NCBI GenBank assembly: GCA_008921705.1
Contig: VFFE01007633.1
Location: forward strand, 1,021,178-1,085,177
DNA: 64,000 bases
Source of the DNA: Burhinus oedicnemus
Taxonomy: Eukaryota > Chordata > Aves > Charadriiformes > Burhinidae
Direction: 5' to 3'
This document shows, piece by piece, positions 24,010 through 35,804 of the stretch; position 1 is the first letter of the stretch, and each line of letters begins with the position of its first letter. A program made the translations under genes and the position numbers. The notes under the pieces were generated by a model. It was given only the letters and a program-made list of their open reading frames with translations. It was not told the DNA's origin and ran no database searches.

Positions 24010-26729
24010 GAATGCTAGTCAGTATAACCACTAAACCCCAGCTGATACGCTCTGTAGGAATGCATGTGTTGTCAGCTCCAATGCCAGAAAATCATAGTGG
24101 GATGCTGGGATATTTAAAGGCCTGTGATGAAAATCAGACAGGAAAAATATCTCCTAACATATTTCATTTTATAATTGGAAACTATCTTAAGAAACAGACA
24201 GGAAACAAATTCTGTCACTCAGTCATTTAAATAGAGGAGCAGCAGTATGATGCAACAGCCAGTAATATGCTCTGCAGTCTTGCTAATTCAACCAGCCACA
24301 GCTATTTGTGTTGTCAGTGCTGTCACACTGGGAACCAGAGCACAAGACAAGCGAAAGCAGTATAGTCACTGATTAGTGATAATAAGTTCTTAAGCAAAAA
24401 AGCAAATATGAAGCATTTTTTCTTTGGAATTCTCATACCACTCAGTACATAATGGGATGTGCTCAAAATGTTGCTCTCTGCATCAAAATAGTAGCAAGTA
24501 TTAAATCTGTAAGTACATTTTGCTAGTCCTGGCTTTTCATGCTGCTACTCATTTGGGCTGCTATGGGAAGGATCCTGTGGTGCACGCTTTCCCCTCCCAT
24601 CCCACACTGTGGGCTTTGGGACCATTTAACTTTCTATGAATGAAGCAAAACCAGTAACTGAGATCTGGGGAAGATTCTGCATTGGACAGCAGGGGTGTTG
24701 GAGGGCGAGATCACTGAATCTCACTACTAGGATGTGTTTGTTTATCTGGGGGCAGGTACAGCAGAAACAATTACTGAGCAGCAAAGTTACAGAAAAAACA
24801 AACTGCATTGACTAAAGCCTGAAAGGTCACAATTAAGTGTTTGTTTTCCTTTGAGCTCAGGAGGAATGGAGAGGGAAAAGAGAAATAAGAAGGACAGAAC
24901 ATCCAAAGAGTCTATGATGAGCACTTTCTTATTTTATTTTTTTTTAGCATTTAGAGAAACTGAGTGCCTGATTTTAATTTGGTTTCCTCTAGATTTAGAA
25001 GCCTGCTAAATTGTTCATTTGTTTTAAAGTCAGTTAACTCTCCAGGTGGGATTTCACCAGTCTCTTTCAGCTCTGAGATTGATTTTTGCTTGCTTGTTTA
25101 GGCAAAAAGAAAGAAACTCCACCGATGAATTAAGAAAAGAAGAAAGAAAATTCAGGAAGATTTCAGAAAGCTGTCACCTTTAACACAGAAAAATCTCTGT
25201 CCTTTTAATTTTTCATAGTATGCATGTGAAAAAACTTGCTTTCACTTCAGAAGATGAAATGCCTATTTGCATGTCAGCTTATTTCCTATTCCTGAAACTC
25301 TTGAGATAATGGCTTTAAAAGTGAATCCTTTTATTTATACAAGGCACTTTTCCACATTTTGGGAAGCTGACACATGTACTTTCTTGAATTATGACTGCTT
25401 TTTTTAAAAACAGAAAAAATGCAACACGTAGTTTATTCCCTGGAACAGCCAGAAAGGATATTATTCATTTACTATAGATTAATTCAGCCATTAACTGGAG
25501 TTTATGGCCACTACAGACAAAGCCATCTGCAAGTGCATTCATCATGTTGTGAACACAATGGCTCTGAATGTTCAAAAGATGCAGTTATAAGCAATCAATA
25601 GCTCCATACTTTATACTGCTGTGATTAATGCCAGGGTGAGGGAATGTTCTCATGAGCTTCCTTTTTAGGTGTTTGGAAGATGTGACCGAAAGAACCACTG
25701 GGGGGAAAAAAGGCTCAGGGCACATTTTAATAAACAGAAATAATCTGACTATTCAGGATGCGTAGATGTGCGAGAAAGATAAACATATTTAAATAACGAA
25801 CCGATGAGTAAATGAATTGTACTATTAAAAGGCAGTAAATGCTGCAATACACTGCTTCCATTTTGGAATTTCTCATTTGCCACTTTTCAAGTCACTGAAT
25901 TGAGCCTCTACTGCAGCCAGTTCAGTTCTGCATCTCGGTTTTCAGTAAAATCAGTCAATAATTTCAAAAAAACTGACGGTGGGATGCATCTGTCCAAATC
26001 TGGGTGTTTAGATACTGTGCAAACATTTCTGAGCTAAACACCTATGGCTCCTTACATGAGCAATAAGCAGAAACAGGGCTTTTTAAGGAGCTATTCTTAC
26101 CTTAAAGTAGATGTTTAAATTAGATCAGTGAATGGCTCTCTGGAAGTGCCCATTTTTTCTCTACTGACTGCAAAAGGAGTGTAGCATAACATTAGTTATA
26201 GTTATCTATACTGTAAATACCTAAAGGTAGGTGGGATGAATTGCATCCTAATGATATAGTTATATTTTGCAGTCAAATCGTCAGTAAGGTAGTCACTTAC
26301 ATAACAAAATTTTTCTTTTCCAATAGGAGGTTAGTGAAAACAATTTCAACATAAAAGCTTATGCAAATATTGAATTAAAATTGGAGTGTTTCTTTCCTAT
26401 ATAAACAGATACTAAAAATATATATATATCCACACAATGTGCAATGTATGAGTACAGGACATCTTTACCATTTATGGTGGAGTGATAGCCAAATATTTCA
26501 TCTTGTTAGGAAATGTGTGGAGCAAAGAAGAAAACCTATTTTGTATCTATCTAGAGATGTCTGTTGCTTTCTCTCAAGACGCATCAACCTTCTTCCTTAC
26601 CTTTTCACTTGCAGCTGTCCCTTAGTGATCCCACAAAGTTCACCAGGCTGCGACAAGATCTTTCTGAGGATTGAGCCTATGATACCTTGGGGATTTAATG
26701 TGTCTGGCCAACCTTGGGCCCAGTTAAAT

Positions 26730-26771
26730 TGAATCTCCTAGTAAAGGACAGAAATCTCCTAGTAAAGGACA
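26730..26771. repeat. 21-bp tandem duplication, two copies
   Basis: The unit AATCTCCTAGTAAAGGACA plus two flanking bases occurs twice back to back, with one or two differences. This near identity suggests a recent small tandem duplication. Confidence 0.9.
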
Positions 26772-26919
26772 GAAATAGCTTATTTGGGAATGGTCCTGTC
26801 CATACTCTCTCTGCAAAAACAAAACCCTAAGCAGTACAGCAGAATGGAAATATTTTGCTCGATGTATAGAGAAACATACTACTATATTTTCTGAAAGTAA
26901 GTGTGCATACATTTGTTTA

Positions 26920-26924
26920 TAAGC
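26920..26924. repeat. 5-bp TSD (TAAGC), left of mini-LTR
   Basis: TAAGC precedes the TG end of the 75-bp element and recurs at 27000-27004 right after its CA end. Confidence 0.75.
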
Positions 26925-26999
26925 TGTCGTAGTTTGGGCTGGACTGGCCACTAAAACGAATGACAGAAAATTGTTTCTCTTTTACCTCAAACCAGGACA
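26925..26999. mobile_element. 75-bp miniature LTR-like element
   Basis: The element begins TGTCGTAGTTT and ends AAACCAGGACA. These are imperfect inverted termini (9 of 11 positions) with the TG...CA ends required by retroviral integrases, and it is bounded by a perfect 5-bp direct repeat (TAAGC). From memory, a common bird ERV LTR family begins TGTCGTGGTTT and ends AAACCAGGACA, so this looks like an LTR that kept both ends but lost nearly all of its interior. There is no TATA box or poly(A) signal inside. The alternative, a short inverted-repeat DNA transposon, is less likely given TG/CA ends. Confidence 0.65.
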
Positions 27000-27004
27000 T
27001 AAGC
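27000..27004. repeat. 5-bp TSD (TAAGC), right of mini-LTR
   Basis: Partner of 26920-26924. Confidence 0.75.
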
Positions 27005-28507
27005 ATTTCTTACATATAACAATGTTGAAGACATAAAGCAACATTACATGCAAAGGCTCAGCAACACTGGCATTTAAATTAAAAGAATTAAAGGATTAAT
27101 TAATCTGTACAGATTTAGATGTCTATGGTCTAGGTTTCCAGACCTGAGACAGTTTATGTCATCTCCTCGTAGAAAGACATAAAGGTTTATAGGATGATAC
27201 TAGAATCAAAAACATGTTTTGGAAGAGACTCAGGCAATATTAAGACACCTATACTCAGCTAGGTGTCATCCATAATCCATATGGTGGCTTTCCATAATCA
27301 ATGGAAAAACTCAAAACAGTTGTGAGAGTCTAAAGAGTAATTCAACTGATAAGGCTGCGGATGTCTATTTTAGGGTGAGTTTTGTAATTATTCTCTTTGT
27401 CTAGTTTACTTCCATGTTGGTACAATTCAGAATTGAATTTGACTAAAGTATCTTTCACAACAAAGTTATGTTTGGCCCTGGATTGCAAATAAGTTAACTA
27501 TTTGGCTCATCAAGACAATAAAGCTACACTTGAGAAACACAACCAAAACAACTGTTGTAAATGCACGGTTAAGTAATTAAACACTGGTTATTAGCATTAA
27601 TATTAATGATATGTATTTTTGTGTGACTGGCCTTCTACAATCAAAAAGTTGCTGAATTATCCCAAAGACAGTTTACCTATTGATATAAAACGTGGCACTT
27701 CCTCTGCATCATGTGCTGAATCACTGTCACTTCAGGTTTGCAATAGCCAGCTATTGTATAAAACCCAGATCTTAACTGTACCTTAAAACTGTGCTACCTA
27801 ATCATCCATTAAAAATCTAATATAGAAAAACATTCTCTTTTAAGACATATTTTAAATTGATGTGTACAGTTGGTCATATAAGTGTTTTCCTTAAAATGAC
27901 TATCATACCATACATGAAAAATAATCACAACTGATCCTTAAATTTAAGAATATGAAGAATTACAGTGGATGGATATCAACCATTAACTTTTTTACTACAA
28001 TGTTGAAATTAATTAAGAAGCAACCCTTCTTGACTACACTATCAGGGATTCTATATGTGTAAATTTTCATAGGCGAAGATAATTATGTTACCAAGCAGTC
28101 ATTCATTTAAATAGGCTGTTACACAGATGAGAGAAGATTCAAATCACTCAACTTTAACCATCTAATACATGGGAATCCAATCAAGTTTAGTCAATAGCCT
28201 CCCTCTTAAAAAATGCAGCCGGCACCTCTAGAGTACCATTTGTCCTATTCTAAAATATGTAGGATCAATTTCCAAATGACCATATAAAGAACTTAGTCCA
28301 CTAGTTTAAACTTGACACATAACTTTCAGGTGGCTAAAATATTTTTCTGTGTATTATTTTCTCTGAAGCATCAATGTGAGAATTTTAAACATACACTGTC
28401 AATGTCTAGTCTTACTGTTACACTTCAGCAGACTGTAAGAATACAAGCAAGCCTCAATGTAAGCAGAACTCAACAGAATTGTAGTTTTCATAACCTTGTT
28501 CTAGTTA
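27005..28507. other. AT-rich non-coding DNA, no gene seen
   Basis: Unique sequence. No repeat terminus or convincing open frame was seen. Confidence 0.6.
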
Positions 28508-28512
28508 CAGTT

Positions 28513-28674
28513 CATAGAATCACAAGATGGTTGAGGTTGGAAGGGACCTCTGGAGGTCATCTGGTCCAACACTCCAGCTCAAGCAGGGCCACCTAGAGCC
28601 GGCTGCCCAGGACTGTGTGCTTGAATACCTCTAAGCATGTACCTGCACAAGCTCTTTGGGCAATGTACCACCAC
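28513..28674 (-). mobile_element. CR1 LINE 3' end, strongly truncated, minus strand
   Basis: Read on the minus strand, this is about 160 bases of CR1 3' terminus: GATGACCTCCAGAGGTCCCT, TCCAACCTCAACCATCTTG and an octamer remnant, TGATTCTATGA, at the tail. The other end fades within the last ORF2 codons, at the segment matching LPREVVE-type sequence. CAGTT occurs at both edges (28508-28512 and 28675-28679) and may be a TSD, but CAGT is also expected in CR1 itself at that point, so this is uncertain. Confidence 0.9.
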
Positions 28675-29069
28675 CAGTTGGGCATCCCAGCTGGCCCTGG
28701 GATACCAGTACAGAATCAACACAGAGCAGACCCTTGATATAGACACACTACTGTAAAATATAGATCAACATTTTTTTTCCACACTAAAAATTCTTTCTTC
28801 CTTAGGAACACACCTTCCACAAGCGCATCTTCAAATTACTTCCCAGGTTTACAAGAATTAAAACAGGCATGGGCCTATATAGTTGGAGCCTGCTCCTGAC
28901 TACCAGCGAGTCCTGTAACTAAAAAGGAAATTATTTATGACTTGAGGTTTTTTCCTAGGGACTTTCAGATTTCCTAAACATAAAAACCATCCTAGTTGTG
29001 ATGACTGGTAAAATATTTAACAGCAAAACTGACAAAAAAATCACAGTGTAGCTTTTACATTTGTTGCCT

Positions 29070-29123
29070 AATCAGGCCATCTATTTTGCTGAAATAGATA
29101 CAAGCTATCCACACGGCCTGATT
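29070..29123. repeat. Two-segment inverted repeat (bulged hairpin)
   Basis: AATCAGGCC (29070-29078) pairs with GGCCTGATT (29115-29123), and the adjacent ATCTATTT (29079-29086) pairs with AAATAGAT (29092-29099). This makes 17 paired positions, with a 15-nt bulge on the 3' arm and a 5-nt loop. It may be a chance structure. Confidence 0.7.
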
Positions 29124-32100
29124 TCAAATATTTGAAAGAAGAAAACATCATCAGAGCTGAGAAAAGCCCAGTGGTGGTTGCCCACTGATTTTCACACACT
29201 ATCTCATTTGAATTTCATCTTGTTTTATAGAGTCTTAGTATAAATCCATCTATCAATCAAGAGTACCTGAAACTGGACACATATTCACTAGAAAGGTTAA
29301 TGGGGCTACCAACAAATCTGAAGTGAGATTGGAGGATATGATGATACCTCATGTAATGAAAACCATGTGCTGCACCTCTATTAGGTATTAGAAATTGCTT
29401 TCCAACTAAAATGCAACATAGAAAATACAATCCAATCCAAAGTGAACTAATTGGACATTAGTACAATTTCATGGAGCTGACTCCAGCTCTCTCTCAGAGG
29501 GATAAGGAGAGAGAGAAGAATAAGAGTGAAAGGCGTAAATAAAAATTGAATTGACGCACAGTGAAGAAAAGGGTGAAGAATATAGACAGTTATCACAGAG
29601 AAGAGGAAGTCTTAGTCCTGTCATTAAAACTACAGGACGTTCTCTTGATCTCCAAAGATCTCTTCTCTTTCCTTAGCCCACTTCCATTCAGTGTCTTCTC
29701 TTGCCTTACAATAATTTCTGATTAAATTTGCTGTTAATTTGGCAATTCCAAATTAAGAAATACATATATGTGAAATAAATATGCTGTTATTACACTGTTC
29801 ACTCTGCTTTCATGTTGAGGACACATAGACCAACTACGTCTGTCTGACCTTTTAAAGTCTTAGCTTTTAAAGTCTAACCATGTTAAAAGGAAAGCTATTC
29901 CTGATTCATCCTTCATTGTTCCTTTAAAATATTTTTTAAAATACTCTTAGTGAAAAAAAGGGTCAAATAGTCTCATGTTTACCAAGCACACATTAAAAAA
30001 ATTTCTTCCCTTTCCCTCAAGTAAGCCATTTTTTTTGTTATTTCATAGCAAGTTTTGAAATTGTTGAAATGGCTAGATCTATAGTCTGATCTACATCATG
30101 GCTGCTCTAAGCAGGCTACCTTGCGATGACTGGAGTGCTACTACAACTTCCTCTGCAAGAACTGAGAAAACCCTCATTGAATCCAACAGTAAGATATTTG
30201 AAGGCATAAAGAACAACAATAATTTGAAATCTGCTTGATGTAATCGTTGTAAACCCACTGGGACCAAGTAGGTTTGATATTAATATTCTTTTGATTATAA
30301 TAATTGCTTTAATGGCAAAATAACATGTATTTTCATACCTACTTTGATCACATTTCAAGTGTCTCATTTTAATTTTTGTTGTGTTGCAATCCTTTGTTCA
30401 TATATTGGATAAATTTGGGAAGACTATGGTATTTCAAAACACAAGCTAGATATTAGCAGTTCTATCAAAGAGGATGGGGAATTTAGGGTTATTTATTCAT
30501 ACTCATTAAATAGTGTTTTCTTTAGCACATTGCATGTGCTAAACAAACATTGCATGGTTTTAGTTTCCACACACTTTTGGCTTGTTTTTATAAAGAAAAT
30601 ATATGATAAGCTCCACTGTGTTTAAACTAGTTTGGCATTGAACTTGGACTGGAATCTAGGTGGCCTGCTTTTCAAGGCCAAATTATTTAAGTGGCTCCCA
30701 AAAACATCTCATAGCCAGTTATAAAGTCTTCTTTTAAAGAGCTGTGGTACCTATGTTTTGCAGAGAGCTCTCCTGTGACCCTAATTTAGGCAGAAAGTAC
30801 CTATGCATGTCCTATGGAGAAGTCTAAAGACCCAGATGTGTTCAGACCATCACTTAATGTGGTATTGATGTCATCCGGTGTGGTCCTGCCCACACAGTCT
30901 GGATGCCTCATTCAGAGAACACCTGATCTGCTGGCCCCTTTCAGCATCAGAGACTTCAAGCCTCCCACATCTCTAGCAAGTGTCCTAATTCCACAGTCAG
31001 GAACACTTTCCATCTCTGTCTCTCTTCCTTGGAAGCTAAACCAGTGAACAGCCAGAAGGAGGAGAACAGGCAGCCAGGAAGAACAAGCCAGAGGTAGAGG
31101 CAGGATACGGGAATTCAACTGCTCTCAGACTGAGTAAGAGTGATCAAATGCTACTTCAGGAGTGCTCTTGGCACCGTTAGACTATTATACCAGTGGGAAC
31201 TATCACTCCTACAGACTTGTCCTGAGAAGAGCACAACCCAAGTAGCAGGAGATGCCTGATGTTTCTTATATTCTCCACAGGAGAGACAGATATGAAACTT
31301 AACTGAAGCAGTCTGCAAAAGAACAGACTGCTACTTTTCACCCATAATGGCATCTTCCGTACCAGAATTATACGTGCCAATTTTAAACATGCACTTGAGG
31401 TTCTAAGAAGTTTGTTTCTTCTAGAAATTCTGTCTCATTTGGATGTAACTTTTAATATATTAGTTCTAAATACATTTGAAATATCTTTCAGTGAAAAATT
31501 TTGAAACAACTTCTTGATAACTAAAATTCAAATATTATACAGTCCTAATACAATTGTAATGGACTTTTTCTCTGTAATATATTTCATCATTTAAGCTGAC
31601 ATCTTAAATGAATTAATTTTATTAAAGATATTTTGAGCCCTTTAAGTTTTCTTCCCCACATATTCACCTTCATCATTTTTTGTACTCTATTTGTACAGCT
31701 GTCATTACTATTAAGTAGTTATGAATAACTGTTTGTAGAATTTGGAACAGAAAGTTCCTAGCATAGATGTAGACAAGAGTTTCTGTACAAAACCTAATAA
31801 TACAAGATCAAAGAATAAATTCTACTGATTTTTCCTGACTATAGGGAAAAAAGACTAGTTCTTTTTGCAATTAGTTGTGGTCTGCAAGACTGTAACCTTT
31901 TTACCTATCTTTGATTTACAATTATTGCTGTCATAGCTTAGAGAATATATTCCACTTTATTTTTTATCTCATAAGTAGTGCAGCCATTTGAAATTTTACA
32001 GTGCTTTTTTAAAGAGTTAATATGTAAGTTCATCAAGAACATCAATACAGTATTACGAGCCCACTTTAAACAACCTCTCTAAAAGATAACGAAGAAAGGA

Positions 32101-33453
32101 TTCAATAAAGCACAACAACTTTGGGACTAAATAAGGAGACAGTATTTAATTTTAATGGAATATATGAAAATCCTAGATGATACAGAACTAAGCATTAGAC
32201 TGGTCTCACTATAAGTGGAAATAACACTGTCTACAGATTTTGAAGTACACTCAACAAGAGACAGTGTTTAATTTTGTAGCATTTGGAATATCTTATTCCC
32301 TCTAATACCTAATACTTTATTTATGTCCATGCTCTAAATCTTACTGACTTCTTGTTTCTTTTCATGGAAAGGTCAAGATACCAGAGGTCAGCGGAATGTG
32401 AACCAAAAGTGATGCAGCAGGAGAGAAGATTGGACCAATACGTGACTCAGAACGTGGCATAAAAAAATACAGAAGGGTACGAAAAGAGGAAAATACACTC
32501 TACTGCCTGCAGAATGTTAGTAAGTGGATATAAATGGCTGGTGTTTAAACTGTTAAAATGAGAACAGATAAAGAAAGCAACAGGAACTCTGAAATAAGAC
32601 ATCTTAGAATTAAGACGCATATCCTAATTCAGACAGTTAAATGTAACTTCAGAAAGAAAGGTTCTGTGAAATAGGAAGCAGTTGTTCAAAAGCGAAGGGA
32701 TCTCTGAGGTTCCTCAGTGCTGCATGAAGGTATGGGAACAATCCAGTTTCTGAGAGGATATATGTGAGACTAAAGGACACAAAGATGGGACTGACTGATC
32801 TGCTTGAGATTTTGGAGTTCTTGCATGGAAAAAGATAGTGAAATTGAAGTAAGAGATGTGGTCATGGTCAGGAGCAATTTAGGGTGTTGGGATCACAGAG
32901 AAGGAGATACTATGGCAGCAGAGACCTGATGAATACTAAGTGGGTCAAATTTCCACTTATGTATATCTTGAGCTTGGAAGAAGCGGCAGGTCTGAGGAAA
33001 CAATTATGGGACTAGACACTGCCATAGTCCTGGAAAAAAAGTAATTTATTTTAAAGGTACTAGAAGAGGTTGTAACTTGTTATGATCAATGTAAACACAT
33101 GCAGTAATAAATGAGATAAGGTCACTATTTAATGGATGGATTATCCTGTCTAGGGTGGGTAACATATGGAACTCCTGTGGGATAATATCAGATGCACTGT
33201 TGTTGTAGTCAGTTAAGAAGGCATTTTACTGTGATGGGAAGTTTGTGCTGCAGACATCAAAGAGTCCGAAATACTTGGAAGAACAAAGTTACTGCATACG
33301 TGAATAACACAGTGTTGCATCACCCGTATCGGCACTGATGGTTATAAATTATTTTTCCAATCTGACTCATAACTAATATAGAGAAATTAGCTAGTGCTGA
33401 CTACTTGTTACTCCCATAAAGCACTTAGAAAGTTCTTTTTGCTGGCTTATGGT

Positions 33454-33464
33454 GGGGGGGGGGG
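33454..33464. repeat. G11 homopolymer
   Basis: Eleven consecutive G residues inside AT-rich DNA. Its length is prone to sequencing error. Confidence 0.9.
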
Positions 33465-35016
33465 AAGGAGCAGAATGAATTACAGGTAATGTATTCTGTG
33501 CATCTAAAAATGCAATTAAATATTTAAAATGTATAACTTATAAAAGATGGCTGGGATCAAGGTTCATTGGAAAACTGCAATAGCAAGTTGCATATTGTAT
33601 TATCTTTTGCTATAGCTCTACTATAGCAAAAAATGAGTATGATTTGAGAATGTATTCCAGTGTAAGGACAGAACTGTCTCTTTACCATGTTATACTATTC
33701 AGATATATCTTGCTCTCCACGGATATCAGAACCATGTGGGAAACCATCTTCCAGTGATAGTATATTTTGAGATTTCAAGTATTTCCAGAGCGTGCATCAA
33801 CAAGACACTAAACTCTTTTAATGTTTTGTAGAAAAATAAGATGAAAATTCAGAATAGCCTGCATCTAGAGGTGATGACAGAGAATCTAAACTTGCATCTG
33901 TCATAGCCCATCTGAGTATTCAAACAAAACTCTTCTGAGAAACTTCATTTTGGAGTTGCCAAATCTTCCATTATAAAAAAGGTATGGTTTTGACAAGCTC
34001 TCTCTGCTGTATGGAAACGCTTCCTACCACCTTGACCAAGTTTCCTAGTGTTGAAAAAACTTTCTAGAGTTTAAATGGAGAATCTAGCTCACTCTACATT
34101 CACTAAACCTGCTTAAGTCTCTTGGTATTGTTTACAAGAAAAACCTTGGGCAGATAGCTATCCGTAACAGTCAACACCTCTTTTCTAATTTTCAGAGGAC
34201 CTCGCACAGTAAGTCAATGCTTGCAAGAATACTGTATTACCACTATTTTATATGACTGCTTCTTTTTCTCTTTTCTAACCATTCTCAATCCTGAAGTCAG
34301 TAAAATCTTGATAAAACAAATCTATCTTTTCTTACTGTAGTTGCACACCAGAGCTTATTTAACTAGATGTATTTCATTTAATGGTCATGAGAAGAGACTC
34401 AAACTGTAAATGAGATAAAGAAAAATAAAGAATTTAAAGAATTTGCAGCTAACAGTTGATTTAACTTTGGCTTGGTATACTAGTATTCAAACATAATTGC
34501 ATTTATAACTGTTAGGTTAGTAAACGTTCACAAATGTTAATTCATGACATGCTACTGAAGAAAAAAAGTTGTCTCATTTCATGCCCTTAAATTTACTTCA
34601 AACAATCACTAGCTGAAAGAACGTAACTCATACAATCATAAAACAGCATGGCATTTCATCAAAGAAGTAAACTGACAGGAAAGAATGTATTAATCCTATA
34701 CTAAAAATAGTTATTTCACACTAGTTTTAACAACTGGATTGATGTGGAATGTCTTAAAAAGAAGATATATGATAAAACTAGGAAGTGCCTGTAACAGCCT
34801 CGATTTTATTTAGCATAGTTGTTTGATCACCAGAGTTTAAGATACCCAGCATAAGCCAATATTCTCAACAGTCTGATATTGGAGAATTCTGTCCAAACTC
34901 ATATATAACCTGCTTCTTCAAGAAAAAAACATACCTACAGGTAAGATTTTACACTGAGTAATTTTTTCCTTAATTTATATATACAGACAGCTACATATAG
35001 AAAGGTACAGAACTAA

Positions 35017-35021
35017 CTCCT
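35017..35021. repeat. 5-bp TSD (CTCCT), left of solo LTR
   Basis: CTCCT sits immediately before the TG end of the LTR and recurs at 35800-35804 after its last base. Confidence 0.75.
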
Positions 35022-35799
35022 TGTGATGGCGTGCTCCCCCCCCTCCCCAGGTGCCAACCTGATCTTATTTCCTATAACCCTGCCCAAGCGATAACCACCC
35101 GTGGCGGTCATACTGGATGCATGTAGTCGTGATGGCAGCATCTGGGGCTCAAAGGTGGTCTCAGGGAGACGGATAACAACACAATAGCCAGGGGCTAACT
35201 TGAGTAATGTGCCCACCTCACCATAATGCTGGTACTATGGTCAATATGCAAATATAACTATAGGTCAATCATCTTACCCCCATAAATAGTGAACAGCCCA
35301 AGGGCCCTTTGAGCTCTCCTGCACAGGAGCAGGCTGCATCCCAGCATCTCCCCTTGAGTAGGGACGATGCTCAAGATTACTCCTCGAGGTTAAGAGATTC
35401 CTTGCCGCAACAGATCCTCAGTAAGTTGTTTATAGCATGCTAAAGTTTGAAATTCTTAGCTAAGTGATACAGAGGATTGATTGCACACATGTAATCCTTT
35501 AGAAATAAACTGCTGACCAAGTCTGGGACTAGGACTGGATCCAGCAGCACCTAGGCTCTTCTCTGAGAAGGAGTTTAGAAAGCAAGGGGGTCCTTTCTGA
35601 AACCTTGACTCAATGGGAGGGTCTTCCTGACAGCTCTGTCTGACCCTGTCCTCTATGCAGTAAATAACCAAGTGTACCTTGCCGTTGAATCTTGTTAAAC
35701 TGTCGCATCTACTATCAACTTTGTTAAATCATTGTTTTATATCAGTAAACGTATTGCTGCTTCTCTCTATAAGTGAAGTGCATCACTCCATCCACCATA
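35022..35799 (+). mobile_element. Solo LTR of an endogenous retrovirus (~778 bp)
   Basis: This stretch starts TGTGATGG and ends CCACCATA, near-perfect inverted termini if the final TA is a decayed CA. It is bounded by the 5-bp repeat CTCCT, as expected for an ERV integration (5 bp is typical of ERVL-type elements). Composition is clearly richer in GC than the flanks. A TATA-like ATAAATA lies at 35282-35288, a possible poly(A) signal AATAAA at 35504-35509, and an AGTAAA variant near 35745, all in plus orientation. No gag, pol or env sequence adjoins it, so it is a solo LTR left by LTR-LTR recombination. The family is recognised only as bird ERV; the exact name is unknown. Confidence 0.8.
35282..35288 (+). 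promoter_or_regulatory. TATA-like box of solo LTR
   Basis: ATAAATA about 260 bases into the LTR. Transcription would start some 25-30 bases downstream, near 35311, just before a small hairpin (CTCCTG-CA-CAGGAG). It may be inactive. Confidence 0.45.
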
Positions 35800-35804
35800 C
35801 TCCT
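35800..35804. repeat. 5-bp TSD (CTCCT), right of solo LTR
   Basis: Partner of 35017-35021. Confidence 0.75.

Larger units (their letters stand above)
19857..26919. other. AT-rich non-coding DNA, no gene seen
   Basis: Mostly unique AT-rich sequence. Internal structures are listed separately: a 14-bp perfect hairpin (22902-22957), an 18-A run, a short (CAAA)n tract, an (AT)n patch near 26418-26430 and a 21-bp tandem duplication. Confidence 0.55.
28690..35016. other. AT-rich non-coding DNA, no gene seen
   Basis: A long unique stretch without recognisable transposons or exons. It includes a bulged hairpin (29070-29123, listed separately) and an 11-G run at 33454-33464. Confidence 0.55.
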
